Positions 34,701 through 46,119 of a stretch of 64,000 nt of DNA are shown here, in pieces. The translations under genes and the position numbers were made by a program. Under the pieces are notes generated by a model. The model saw nothing but the letters and a program-made list of their open reading frames with translations, did not search any database and was not told where the DNA came from. Each line of letters starts with the position of its first letter. The first letter of the stretch is position 1. The DNA lies in assembly GCA_003117195.1 (NCBI GenBank), contig BDSI01000093.1, positions 75,001 to 139,000 on the forward strand, read 5' to 3'. Origin of the DNA: Eudorina sp. 2006-703-Eu-15 (lineage: Eukaryota > Chlorophyta > Chlorophyceae > Chlamydomonadales > Volvocaceae).

Positions 34701-37148
34701 GGGCCTTGAAGGCCTTGTGTCCGCTGCCGTGCGCTCCGTGGACGAGCGGCTGATGACGGTGATCTGGCGGCAGCACCGGCTGCGGGCGCACCTAGCCGCC
34801 ATCCGCAAGTTCTTGCTGCTGGGCCAGGGGGACTGGGTCACCGCCTTCATAGACCTGGTGGGGGTGGGGGCTGGGGGTGGGGGTGGGGGCTGGGGGTGGG
34901 GGAGTTGCGTGGCTTTGGGGGCGGCGCGCGGTTCGTGGGTACCGGTGAATGGAACCCTAAAAATTGAAAAACAAATAACAGCCCAGACAATGCCCAGCCC
35001 GGTGGGTGTGTGTGGTTGGGTGGGTGGGTGGGTCACGTGGGGCAGGCAGCTCAATGCTGGGCCCCCCTCCTCCGTCCAGACCGCCTGGCGCAGGAGGCGG
35101 AGGAGCCGCATCTCGACCACCGACGTTGCTGTCCCAGCCCTAGGGGCCCCCCTCCACACACACACACACACACACACTCAATTATCTTTTACACACACAC
35201 ACACACACACACCTCCTCCTTGCTTGGTTTGGGTCGGGCGGGTCCCTTATCTAAACACACCTCATCTTTTAGGTCCGGGGGGGGAAGGGTTTGTTCCTTG
35301 CCAAACGCCCCCCGCGCCCCTCCCCTCCCGACCCCCAGGCGCAACGGGAGCTGGACAAGCCCGCAATGGACGTGAGCGAGGTGCAGCTCAACAGCTGCCT
35401 GCGCCAGGCCCTCACCGCCACCAACGTCCTGGGGGGGGCCGGAGGCGGAGGCGGCGGCGGCGGAGGCGTGCTGGCGATGGCGACCAGCCGGGGGCTGGCG
35501 GCGGCCGCCGCCGTCGCCGCGTTTGGAGCCGGCGGCGGCGCTGACGGCGGCGGCGGGGGCGACGGGGCGGCCGGAGGTCCCGGCGAGTACGAGGCGGACG
35601 ACGACGCGGCGGCGGCGGCGATGGGGCTCCTGGTGGAGCGGCTGCGTGTGCGGAAGGACCGCGGGGCGGGAGGTAGGCGGGAGGGGCTGGCGGAGAACAC
35701 ACACCTAGACCCGGTCGGGCCTCGGGTCCACCTTGCAACGGTTACCTACACCTAGAGCTGCATGCGAGCCGTGTAGGGTGGGGTGGGGTATCGCCACCAC
35801 CACCACCACCTGGTCGCCGGATTGCTGGACTGGATGCCCGCACTCAAACACACGCACCGTGCCTGGTTCCTTCGTGTGTTCCCCCGACCGGCCCCGCAGC
35901 CGGCGAGACGGGCTGGGACGTCTTCACCCTGCAGTACAACGCCGCCGCCGGCATGCCAGCAGCCGCCGTCGGCGGCGGCGCCGCGGCCGTCGGCGGCGGC
36001 GGCGTGGGGGCCGCCCCCATGGCCGCCACCTCCGGCGGGCCGCTCTCTGCGCTGTTCACGCCGGCGGCGATGATGTCGTACAACCGCCTTGCCCGGCTGC
36101 TGTGGCGGCTGAAGCGGGCGGAGCACGCTCTGTCGTCGTCGTGGGGGGCGGCGGCGTGTGGGCTGCAGCGCATGGTGGATAAGATGGCGGCAGGTGGGCG
36201 AGGAGGGAGGTGGTGGGGGTTGGGTGGTGGAGTGGAGTGGAGGTATAGGGTGTGGAGCGAGGTACCCCGGGGGTGGTGGTGGGGGTGGTGGGGGTGGTGG
36301 GGGTGGTTGGACTTGTGTCCCGGTGGTAGGGACACAAGTCCAACCTGCGCTGACTGAGTGCCAGAGAGCAAAGGTCCGGTGGAGAATCGACTGTACCCGG
36401 AAGGGGGGGAGAGTCTCCAGCGAAGCGACGACGTCGTTAAGGGGGGGGGCGTCTTGAGGACGAGCCCAAACGGCGTTGGGGGATTGTGGGGGGGGACGTT
36501 GGGGAGGGGGGTACAGCGAGGGGGCCGATGTGCTTGGTTGCGCGCCGAAAGGGAGGAAGGGGGGATTGAAAGAAGGACGAAGGGTTGAGGGCCTGTTCTA
36601 CGGTCTTGACGCGGGTTGGGCAAGGTATGCGAGCAAGGTATGTGACGGAAGCGCGGGTGGGTGGAGGGGCAGCAAGGCGCGTGTCAGCAGCGCTCACCCC
36701 CCCCTCACCCAACCATCCATCCATCCATCCGTTCCTCCGGCGGGACGGCGGCCCCCGGCGTCCCTTCCCCCTGCGTACGGCTCACCGGCCCCCGCCATAC
36801 CTCCCTCCCGGCCCCCGCCGTACCGCCCTCCCGGCCCTCGCGGCGGCCACCTTCCCGGCTCCTTGCCCAACCCCCTCCCGCCCCTGCACATCCCCGTCCC
36901 CGGACCCCGCGTCGCTTCACACACACACACACACACACACACACATTCGTCATACATTTTACAGGTCGGTAACCAATCCGTTTGCGTGCGTCGTGCGTCT
37001 CCGTATTTAGTATTTGCGGTATGATTTGCCTTGCGGTGGTGGCGCGGCTGCCTTGTCCGCGCGCCTGCATATGGTAAGTTTTTCCTCGCAGGTTCTATGG
37101 TAAGTATATTGCCACCTGGGATCGGGCGGGCGGGCGGGTTGCAATTCT

Positions 37149-37190
<42 letters not shown>

Positions 37191-37387
37191 ACACACCACG
37201 CCTCCCTCCCCCCTCCCTCCCTCCCTCCCTCCCTCCCCCCTTCGCCCCTCCCTCCCTCCAGAGGGTCTGCTGGTGCAGCCGGTGCTGGCGATGCTGCTGC
37301 GCCTGCGGGCCGACATGAGCCACTTCGCCACCAACCTGCAGTACTACATCCAGTTCGAGGTCATGGAGGCGTCATGGCAGGTAGCGG

Positions 37388-37476
<89 letters not shown>

Positions 37477-39814
37477 GGGGGTGGGGCATTCGCGAGGCGA
37501 GGGGGGGGGTATACGGGCAGGAGTGCGTGACGTGCAGGGGGCCAACCCAGCGAAGACCGGAAATGCCCGTCTGCCACACAACTGCATCTGCCGCAGTATT
37601 TGGTGTGGTCGAACTGGCGTTAGGCAGGTTTGTTTTCACTCCCGTTCTTACTACTTCAGTCGATTCTTGTCAAGGCCTTACAAGGTGGACGTCGTCAGAT
37701 GTCTGATGATCCCGGGTACAGTCTAGTCTTCATCGGGTATTCGCTCTGGCAGCAGCGCAGTATAAATCTGTCTACCCCCTACCCCTTTCTCTTTTCTCTT
37801 TTTGATCCCCCCAACTCTTCCCCCCCCCCGGGCCCCCCAATTTGAATATGTCTACCAACTTCCTATACCCGCCCCCCTCCCCCCCCCGCCGCACTCCTCC
37901 CCCTCCCCCCCCCTCCTCAGGAGTTTTACGCCCGCGCCGCCGCGTGCACCGACCTGGACTCCCTCATCGCCGCCCACGAGGTCCACCTGGCCACGCTGCT
38001 GCGTAAGGCCTTCCTGGCCAGTGACACGGGGGCCCCGGGGACGGCCGGCAGCGCGGATGGGGCCGGCGGGGCCGGCAGCGGCGGAGCGCTGGGGACGCCG
38101 GAGGGCGCGGGGGGCCCTAGCGGGGCGTCGTTGCGGCGAGCGCTGCAGGTAGGTGGGGGAGCTGCGGGTTGCCCCGGGGGGTGGGGGTGTATTGAGCTGT
38201 CAGTGTGCGCGTGCGTGTGTGTGTTTGATGAGAGGCCCACCCAGAACCGCCCACCCGTGCGTGTGTGTATGTCTGTGACAGTGTGTTTAGAGGTAAGCCA
38301 CTTTAGAGGCAACTATGTGCGTGAGTGTCGACTGGCAGGCAACGGACTGGGTGTGCAACGGGACACGGAGCCGCCCTGCTGGGCCGCTTCTGTGCCGTAA
38401 AACAGTAAAACAGCAAGCATAACCTCACTCCTCCGCTGTCCACGTATCCTAACAGGGGTGCGGTGGCGGCACGGGCTGCGTCGCTCGCGCTCGTGCGCAG
38501 CACCCCATATGAGCTGACATGAAGAAGCACCTTCCCTCCTCCCTCCCCAGTGCTGCCCCTGCCCTCACCCCCCTGGACCCCTCAACCCCTGCCCTCACCC
38601 CCCTCACCCCCTCAACCCCTTCACCCCCTTCACCCCCTCACCCCACTCGCCCGCCCCGCTCCCCCCTCCCCCGGGCCCCCCCGCAGGACGCCCTGGCCAA
38701 CATGGTCTCCCTGAGGGCCGTCACCGCCCGCCTGGAGGAGCTGGTGGCGGGGGGCGCCCGGCTCATGGCGGCGCGCGCCTCGCAGGCCAAGGCGCGACTG
38801 GCGCGAGGCGGCTGGGGGGGCAGCGGCCCCACCGCGGGGCCGCAGCCCGGCGCCGGCGGCAGCAGCGGCGGCGGCGGCGGCGGCGGCGTCGGCGGGACGG
38901 AGCCGCCCATCCCCCCGGCGGCGCTGGCGGACCTGCGGCAGACCCTGGCGGAGCTGGCGGCGCAGCACCAACGGGCGGTCGCGGAGTTCACTGAGAACCT
39001 GCCGGAGGAGGTGCGCGAGGAGGAATTGAGGGTTACCACAAAGGGGGGGAGAGGACAGGGGGCGGTACAGGGGCGGAGGGGGGGGTGGGGGCGGGTTGGG
39101 GCGGGGAAGGTACGCCCCATAGAGGTACGCCGGCCGGCGTTTGTGTATCTATCGAGGCCGGCTGCCGCTGCCACTGCCGCTGCCAGTCTTCTCTTCCAAC
39201 CAACCTACCTGTGTCGGTTTCAGGAACAGGGAGTCTTTAATGATAATGAATGATGATATGTGCTTTTCTTTGGGGAAGTATGACGTCACTGGCTACACGA
39301 TCGCGAACCACCATACCGTTTAGGGATCACGTCTCCCTTCAAGAGTGCTAGAATCCGCACAACCCGATACCCGTTCACAAACCCATTATCCTGCACGCTC
39401 CATTCAAGTTCCCCAAGCAGCGCCATAAAACGGCAGAACCGGACCGGACCGAACCGAAGCGGATTCACACACTCGCCGGCCTCACCTCCCGGCTTGTTTT
39501 CGGCCCCCCCTGAACACCACGCCCCGCCTCAGCCCCCTCCCCCCCCACACACACACACTCGCCCCCCAACCCTCGCCCGCCCTACCCATGCGCTGTTCCC
39601 GTCCGGGTCGCCTCCAGCCTCACCCCCGCCCCTCACCCCCGCCCTCATCTCCCCCCCCCGCTTCCCCCCACCCCCACCCCCACCCCCCTCTCTCTCCGGC
39701 CCACAGGCCCAGGACGACGTGCGCTTCCTGCTGGCCCGGCTGGACTTCAGCGCCAAGGGCGTCCAGGCGGGGCCCCTGGGCAGTGGCGGGGTGCCGGGGG
39801 CGCTGGCACTGTGA
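28774..39814 (+). CDS. GCP3: Gamma-tubulin complex component 3 (GCP3/Spc98 family)
   Basis: Sixteen exons: 28774-28886, 28961-29095, 29307-29475, 30894-31154, 31517-31645, 31875-32086, 32681-32832, 33247-33467, 33659-34063, 34696-34857, 35339-35672, 35900-36193, 37262-37380, 37921-38148, 38687-39010, 39707-39814. Total 3366 bases, 1121 residues, all junctions in phase. GCP3 pairs with GCP2 and gamma-tubulin to nucleate microtubules at the basal body or spindle pole. Family matches in order: MMAGILGSNAYARSG and KELEAAGADRAKLDKLTELY (N-terminus), ITEPALVRDVLYAAQGVRG (start of the first GRIP region, about residue 270), YLTLRRLLCWLSEPLRRMRL, VYEFSRHGDPFVAANAAKLL, IIRRWVLEGELDDPYNEFFV, RKFLLLGQGDWVTAFIDL, GETGWDVFTLQYN, MSYNRLARLLWRLKRAEHAL, HFATNLQYYIQFEVMEASWQ, LIAAHEVHLATLLRKAFL and DVRFLLARLDFSAKG near the C-terminus. 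Poly-Ala/Gly insertions explain the length (human about 907). Confidence 0.95.
29621..29766. repeat. 20-bp tandem repeat x7, GCP3 intron 3
   Basis: Seven perfect copies of GGCAGCTGGTAGTCGGTCGG plus a partial eighth. Confidence 0.95.
30833..30868 (+). mobile_element. Right-end copy of the intron element, GCP3 intron 3
   Basis: CAGATTGAATTTGTCTATCA then ATTTCCTATACCCCC ends 25 bases before the exon 4 acceptor, in sense orientation. Confidence 0.6.
32166..32621 (+). mobile_element. Inverted-repeat element filling GCP3 intron 6
   Basis: The left end at 32166-32206 contains GTGGTAGACATATTCAAACT then GCGCTGCTGCCG. The right end at 32573-32621 contains CGGCAGCAGCGCAGTTCGAA then CTTGTCTACCAATTTCC, its reverse complement with few differences. 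Together they enclose about 456 of the 594 intron bases, starting 79 bases after the donor and ending 60 bases before the acceptor. Confidence 0.7.
36307..36343. repeat. Perfect 15-bp stem hairpin, GCP3 intron 12
   Basis: TTGGACTTGTGTCCC, a 7-base loop GGTGGTA, then GGGACACAAGTCCAA: a perfect 15-base-pair stem. It is followed at once by CAACCTGCGCTGACTGAGTG and AGAGCAAAGGTCCGG, which resemble the left inner part of the intron element. Confidence 0.9.
37390..37473. repeat. (GT)42 microsatellite at the GCP3 intron 13 donor
   Basis: An uninterrupted GT run that starts 10 bases after the exon 13 donor. Confidence 0.95.
37741..37870 (+). mobile_element. Two right-end copies of the intron element, GCP3 intron 13
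   Basis: Copy one (37741-37782): TCGCTCTGGCAGCAGCGCAG then TATAAATCTGTCTACC. Copy two (37838-37870): AATTTGAATATGTCTACCAA then CTTCCTATACCC. Both are in sense orientation, and the second ends 50 bases before the exon 14 acceptor. Confidence 0.6.
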
Positions 39815-40739
39815 CGCCCGCAGCCCGCCGGTGGGGGCTCTGCAGGTGCCCAGGACCCCCGGCGATAAGCGCGCCCCGCGGGGCTCCCCGGCCGGCACCA
39901 CACGCCTGACCTGACCTATGCGCCCGACTAGGAGTGGATACGTACGGACATTGAGCTGCGGAAATGCGGCGGCGGTTCTGCACCGTGTGTGGGGGGGGAG
40001 GTTCTATGGGGATGGGGGTGGGGGGCGAGGTTCTATGGGGATGGGGGTGGGGGGCGAGGCTCCAACAGCGGGCGACGAAGACGCGGTGTGTGTGTGTGTG
40101 TGTGTTGTGTGTTAGCAAGGTATCTGCCCGACCCGAACCAGGCGTGTGTATGTTGTGCTCCCGGTCATGGCACGGGGCGGCGCATCTGCGGAGGGGCGTG
40201 CGGGGCCTGTGAAGGGGCGTGCGGGGTCCCTCAACGCGGGGTGTGCATGGGGCACGGCAAAACAGGGGGGGTTGAAGGCGGATAGCGCGGTTGTTTGTGA
40301 TGGCGGGACGGCGAGAGAGTCTGTCGGCCGGAGCTGACAGGTCAGTCCGGGAGCCTCGGGGGCCCCGGTCCGCTTAGTGTGTGCTTTGGGCCGGCCGCCT
40401 CCCTTGCCGCCACTGCGGTCGGCAACCGGGAGTGGTCTAGGGGTGCGGTGCTGTCCGGAGGGGGGTTCGGCGGTTATCGGTTTGTTGCTCTTTTGCGGTT
40501 TCGCTGTCTTTATCGACAAAAAGGGGGGTGAAGTCCCGATGCCAGCATCAGCATCGCGCTCCAAGATCAGCAGCAGGAAGGCGGGAGGTCAGCTGCCTGG
40601 GGGTTCGGGTGGGTGGTGAGGGGGAAAGTGGGGGTGGCGGTGCCAGGGATGTCTGTCAGAAGGAAGGGGGGAGACGTGCCCTCCACCCACCACCCATGTC
40701 AAGGCGCACTCGTGAGACGTCTTCGGTGGAGGGTATGAG

Positions 40740-41185
40740 GAAGGGCCCCCGGGGAACGGGGCCCTTGGGGGGACGGGGACGGGGCCCTTGGGGGGAAGGG
40801 GACGGGGCCCTTGGGGGGAAGGGGACGGGGCCCTTGGGGGACGGGGACGGGGCCCTTGGGGGGAAGGGGACGGGGCCCTTGGGGGGACGGGGACGGGGCC
40901 CTTGGGGGGACGGGGACGGGGCCCTTGGGGGGAAGGGGACGGGGCCCTTGGGGGGAAGGGGACGGGGCCCTTGGGGGGAAGGGGACGGGGCCCTGGGGGG
41001 ACGGGGACGGGGCCCTTGGGGGGACGGGGAGGGGGCCCTTGGGGGAAGGGGACGGGGCCCTTGGGGGACGGGGACGGGGCCCTTGGGGGGACGGGGACGG
41101 GGCCCTTGGGGGAAGGGGACGGGGCCCTTGGGGGGAAGGGGACGGGGCCCTTGGGGGGACGGGGACGGAGCCCTTGGGGGGACGG
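40740..41185. repeat. G-rich 20-22-bp tandem array, about 20 copies
   Basis: Units of GGGGACGGGGCCCTTGGGGG with A/C variants. Each unit has several G runs of four or more, so one strand could form G-quadruplexes. Pro- or Gly-rich reading frames across it are artefacts. Confidence 0.95.
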
Positions 41186-41984
41186 GGGATCGGTCCGCAA
41201 CCGATGGGGTACAGGGGATGCGGCGGGGGCGCGGGCCCTCGACCTGCACCACGCCGAGGGCCGCCGGCGGCGGCAGTACCACGGACCAGCAGCGCTCGGG
41301 TGCGTAGGCTGGCGGGTGGTGTGCGGAGTCCCGGTTAACGAATGCGCCCTGCGCGCATGACGAACCCCCCTCACGTCAGTGCTGCCGTTGTACCAGAAAT
41401 GCGTAAACGTAAGGAGTGAATGGCGTCACCGAATGGACGGCGTCACAGGATACCTACCGCATGAGTACGCATGCGACCGTTACATACAAGGTGCATGGCC
41501 CCGGGTGGGCCCTTGATCCTAGGTCCTGACCGGGCCATCCAACGGGCCCAGGCAGCGGAGGTACGGTATGCGGCGCGGCATGTGGGCCTTATGTGTCGTA
41601 GCTGCCGTACCCCCGCGGGCAGGGGCATGAGGGAGGTAGGGCTCACAAGGAGGGCGCCTGCTGCTGCGCCCTGACGACGGCAGCTGCCCTGCCTGCTCCC
41701 CGTCCAACAGCGGGCGGGGTAGGGACGTAGGGTGCTGCCAGGGCGTCAGACAATCTGCTTGGATGCACTGATGGGAATAAGCCCTCCCCGTCCCTCATTC
41801 TGTCAATGACGGCATTAAACGAAACAACGGATGGACCGGCGGCGGCCCGCGCCGTAAGGGACTTGCGGGTGGGTGGGTCGCGCAGCGCGAACCCAACAAC
41901 CCATCCCATTACACTTGAGGGATTTCGGGAGGGATGTCTGGCGGGGGGCGCGGCAGCACCTCAGTGAACACTCGCTCGTTCATA

Positions 41985-42180
41985 ATTACTTATTCTTGTG
42001 CAGCCACGAGCCGGATGGCACCGGATGGCAGCCGGATGGCACCGGATGGCACTGGAGCCGGATGGAGCCGGATGGCACCGGATGGCACCGGATGGCACTG
42101 GAGCCGGATGGCACCGGATGGCAGCCGGATGGCACCGGATGGCACTTATTCTTGTGCAGCCACGAGCCGGATGGCACCGA
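41985..42180. repeat. GCCGGATGGCACC nested tandem repeat
   Basis: Many copies of GCCGGATGGCACCGGATGGC lie between two identical flanks (CTTATTCTTGTGCAGCCACG at about 41990 and 42147), so a larger unit of about 155 bases was also duplicated. Confidence 0.9.
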
Positions 42181-42350
42181 AAATCAAATAGGTTTGGTTC
42201 AAATCTGGTTCAGACCTATTGGTTCAAAAAGTGCAACGATCCCAGCGGCATCCAAGAATGGTGTAGGTTTATTGAATACGGTACCGTTTCTCAGCGGTGG
42301 GGGCCAGGGCCACTGCTGCGATCCCAGACGACCAGACAAGTCGACATCCA

Positions 42351-42542
42351 ACGTAACCCATGTAACTGTCTACATGTATTGACACGCCTGTCCATATCTG
42401 TCGGTGCACGTCTGAGCTATGACAAAACCCGTCCGAGGTGCGTCAAACGTAACCCATGTAACTGTCTACATGTATTGACACGCCTGTCCATATCTGTCGG
42501 TGCACGTCTGAGCTATGACAAAACCCGTCCGAGGTGCGTCAA
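42351..42542. repeat. Perfect 96-bp tandem duplication
   Basis: Two consecutive 96-base copies beginning ACGTAACCCATGTAACTGTC. I saw no difference between them. Confidence 0.95.
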
Positions 42543-43412
42543 ATAAAAGCGTTACATCAAGGTGCAGTTAAATAACTTGATTTATTAGGTTGATTTATTA
42601 GGGTATATACATATATACATAACATGATTTATTACATGATGAAGAAAGCCCGCGCGGCATTGCGGCGGGACGCGGATGGCGGGCCCAAGCGTGGCGGCTT
42701 TGTGTCTCTAATACAGCGGACGCGGACTTTGTGTTGCGATGGTTGTCCAAACTGGAAGTTCTGGCGGTCCTTCTTAATAAGTACGGCATGTGACCACACA
42801 CCCCCAAATGCCGCGGAACCACTGGCGGACATCTTATTGAGGCAACGTCCCTTCCCCCCAAGATGTACACGGTCTCTGGGTGGAGATGTCAAGTAAAAGG
42901 GTCAATCCCACTAGTTAACATCGAAAGTCCGAGTCCAAAAAGCGGTACGATCAGCGTTGGAGGGGTTATCTGACAGCAGGTTGAGGAGGCCGAACATATC
43001 GATCTCGCGGTGATGATACAGCCCTAGTGACAAATAAAACTGACAAGACGCCTCTAAGCAGCATACTATCACGCCATATAAAGCTTGCTTGAGTTTAAGT
43101 GAGGAAGGCTGTTTGCATAATTTGAATGCTCTGCCTTTGTAACCTGATCTACTTTTAGGCCATGACCTTTCTGTTCTCCTGGATAGCTTCGTTTCGCCTT
43201 CGTTCCTCTCCCACCCTCCCGCTCTTCCCTGACTGGTCGGGGCGCGGCAGCAGGTGCAGTCAGTGCAGTACGGTGCGATATTTTTTTGCGATTCGCCCGG
43301 GCCCCGTCAGACTACCATCTCTCCCAGCACATCGCCAAGCGTCGTTGCGTTCGAAGGGTCTAAATATGCGCAGCAGTAGCTGATGCACGAAAACATAAAA
43401 AAGGTCAGCTGT

Positions 43413-43960
43413 GTTACATGTAACCGTTACAAGGTGGACCCGTATCCCGACCGGGTGTTCCAACGGGCCCAGATAGCTCGTAGGCGCCTCGTCTCATCAA
43501 CCCCTACCAAGGACTGCACACCCATCCTCCATCACCCGCGGGGGGGTCACGCAGCCATACCGGCCACGCACTACACCAGGTTACCAGCGCGCCTGGATAG
43601 CTTTCCTGGAAACCGCGCCAGGCCCGCCTAATCACACGGCGGTGAGGGGACGGGGACGGGCTGTGTTGCAGGTTGCCAGAGTTGCAATACATTTCCGCAT
43701 TTTCCCGCTGTCGTACATGGCCGTGGTGGAATGCATGGACTGGGATCTCCGCCTCCCTCCCGCCCTTTCCTGCACGCACCTCAATAAGCTATATGTCGGC
43801 GGGCGCGCCCTGCTGCTGTGTGAATGTGCACCTGCAATGAACGTCGCCGTTTCATTCTTAAGACCCCGCGCGGCTCCCGGCTCCCGCCCTGCTGCCTTTC
43901 CCGGCATCATCACCCGGTCGGGATACGGGTCCACCTTCGTTGTAACGGTTATATTACATC
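43413..43960. repeat. Inverted repeat pair, possible small transposon
   Basis: CCGTTACAAGGTGGACCCGT then ATCCCGACCGGGTG at 43420-43460 (+) recurs in reverse at about 43908-43950 with a 3-base insertion, about 450 bases apart. Related sequence lies at 41478-41555 and 48826-48868. No transposase frame is seen between the arms. Confidence 0.55.
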
Positions 43961-44947
43961 TATCGTCAAATGCCGTTCGTTCGTTCGTTCGTTGAGGGTC
44001 GCCGCCGCAGTCAACGTGCGCCGATGCAGTTACGGAGCCAGCGTCTGAGAACAGCACCACGGGGATGCGCTCACGCACTGCTGCCTCGGACCCAATCAAG
44101 AGGATACACAACACGCACGTGGTATCGCCTCTAAGCACACATACACATGCATGCGGCTCTTATGGGCCTTATCATCCACCGCTGCTCATCACGCGCACAC
44201 CAAACAAACAAACAAATAAGTGCCTCTATCCACAAGCTACGCACAGATGTAACGGGTATATATGTAGTTGAGGGTAGGTCCATGCCAGGGGATGGCATTG
44301 CTGCTGCTTATGAGAACGCACGGTGGCTGGGGGTCCCGACGGGACTGCTGGCTGCGTGGTCAGGTTTGTGGGTGAATGAATGGGCCGTGTGTGGTGGGGA
44401 CGGATACATAATAAACGGCTGGTGAGGATGCATAATGGATATAAAAGCTCGCTCTGGTAGAGATCGCTACAAAGCAGTCTACGTGGGCCCGTTGCTTGGA
44501 TCGCCCGCGCGGTCGGGACAGATTGCGGTCGTCCACGCACCGATTTATCTAGCCTTGCTTGTCTGTGACGCTGGGTTGTTACAGTACAAGTCCCTGCAAT
44601 TCACCCTGCACAGCAGCATCTCAAGAAGCCTTTGGCCGCGCCGTGTTACATTGAATGGGGAATGAATGAGCGTTACATTGTCAGTTGCCGCGCACGGTCG
44701 CATGATATGGAGGGCCATGTCCCGACAGCTGCTGTATGTGAGTCAAGCAAGTGCTGGCGCCAAGCCTCGCGCGCCGCATTGTTGCACCGGACGCGCTCTG
44801 ATGAAGCGCGTGTTCCATTCCGTGCGTGCTACAGATAGAGAGCATAGAAGTGCTGGAACCGTGAATTCATACCGTGAAATCACATCCTGAAGCAGGCCAT
44901 CGATCGGTGGGGCCTGCCGGGGCTTGCCCTACGTGGTACACACCGTT

Positions 44948-45000
44948 GATCCCTTTGGGGGTCCGCGTAACGTTCATTCAATCATTCATTCATCCCGAAG
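44948..45000 (+). mobile_element. LINE-tail-like short repeat
   Basis: GATCCCTTTGGGGGTCCGCG then TAACGTTCATTCAATCATTC. Same family as 18660 (-) and 15665 (+). Confidence 0.55.
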
Positions 45001-46068
45001 TCACGCACCCGGCTCCGTCGTCATACGTAGGTAGGAAGGCTGTAAAGACATACAGTTGGTCCGCTGTAACGAACTGTAATTCATTCGTTGAGTTGGTCGG
45101 GTAGCTAGGTACGTACTGCACTCGCTATACAAGACCGTACGGCTAGCATTATTCGTGCGTTCAAACGTACGTGCGTTCAAGTGATTCTCTCACCAGCGGC
45201 CTCGCTTGGCGGCGGTTGATTGATGAGGAGCGGTTAGGCAGTGTATGGTGAGGAAGCCTCGGCTGTCGCCGTTGGCTGTCGCCGAGCGATGACCGGCGGG
45301 GTGCGCTGTTGCATATACCTGCCGCACGCAGTAGCGGTCGGCGGCTGCGGGTCAGTGCTCGGCGGACATGTACTGTAACCGTACACTGGGAGCACTAATC
45401 TCCCTCATCCCTCCATGCTCGCCCTCCCCTCATTCCAGTGGGTTTGGTTTTTCTCTTACGCCTCCCATCGGCGTTCACAGACGCGGCGCACAGGGCGCGG
45501 GACCTGTGACCCGTACTCCTGTTCGTACAGCGAGGTAGGTGAATGAATGAATCGCACAGAAGAACACTAGGGACTCCAACGAAGATGGGCGCGATCGTCT
45601 TTAGACGATATATATCCAGGCACCTCTCTCCAGGCACCTATCCGACATCCAGCTGTTGTCCCAATCCTGCCAGGTCGGCCCCCCGCCCCCCAACAGCTGC
45701 CAGCTCGCTGTCAGACGTCGGCCGACACCGCTTCATGCCGCGGTCATGCCGCGGGATCGACCTGCAGCGCGCGCGAGCAGCCGCTTGGATGCATGTGGCG
45801 GATGGAAGCGGTCGGCGGCTGCGGGTTGTCCCCCGCTGGCCCCATCCCTGCCAGGTCCAGGTACGTACGGTACGTACGGTAATGCCGATCCGCCGCCCGC
45901 GAGTTTTGTTTGCAAGTACGTAGCCACGTAGCGTTGTCGCACGCACATACACACATATATACATGTGGCGGTGGAACCAACAGGCGGTGGCGGTGGAACC
46001 AACAGGCATTCATCGGTCATTCAAGCGCCCATGACAAATCAACCCCCACACACGTCCGGCCGCACGAT

Positions 46069-46108
<40 letters not shown>

Positions 46109-46119
46109 GCTACTACTAC
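46069..46119. repeat. (TAC)n microsatellite
   Basis: About 16 TAC units with one TGC variant. Confidence 0.95.

Noticed and set aside
40528..41374. Pro- and Gly-rich frames of about 260 residues
   Set aside because: Artefact of the G-rich tandem array; no splice or start context.
42632..42892. 86-residue minus-strand frame that might be a transposase remnant
   Set aside because: No catalytic motif or terminal repeats recognised. I kept it only as a remark in the spacer entry.
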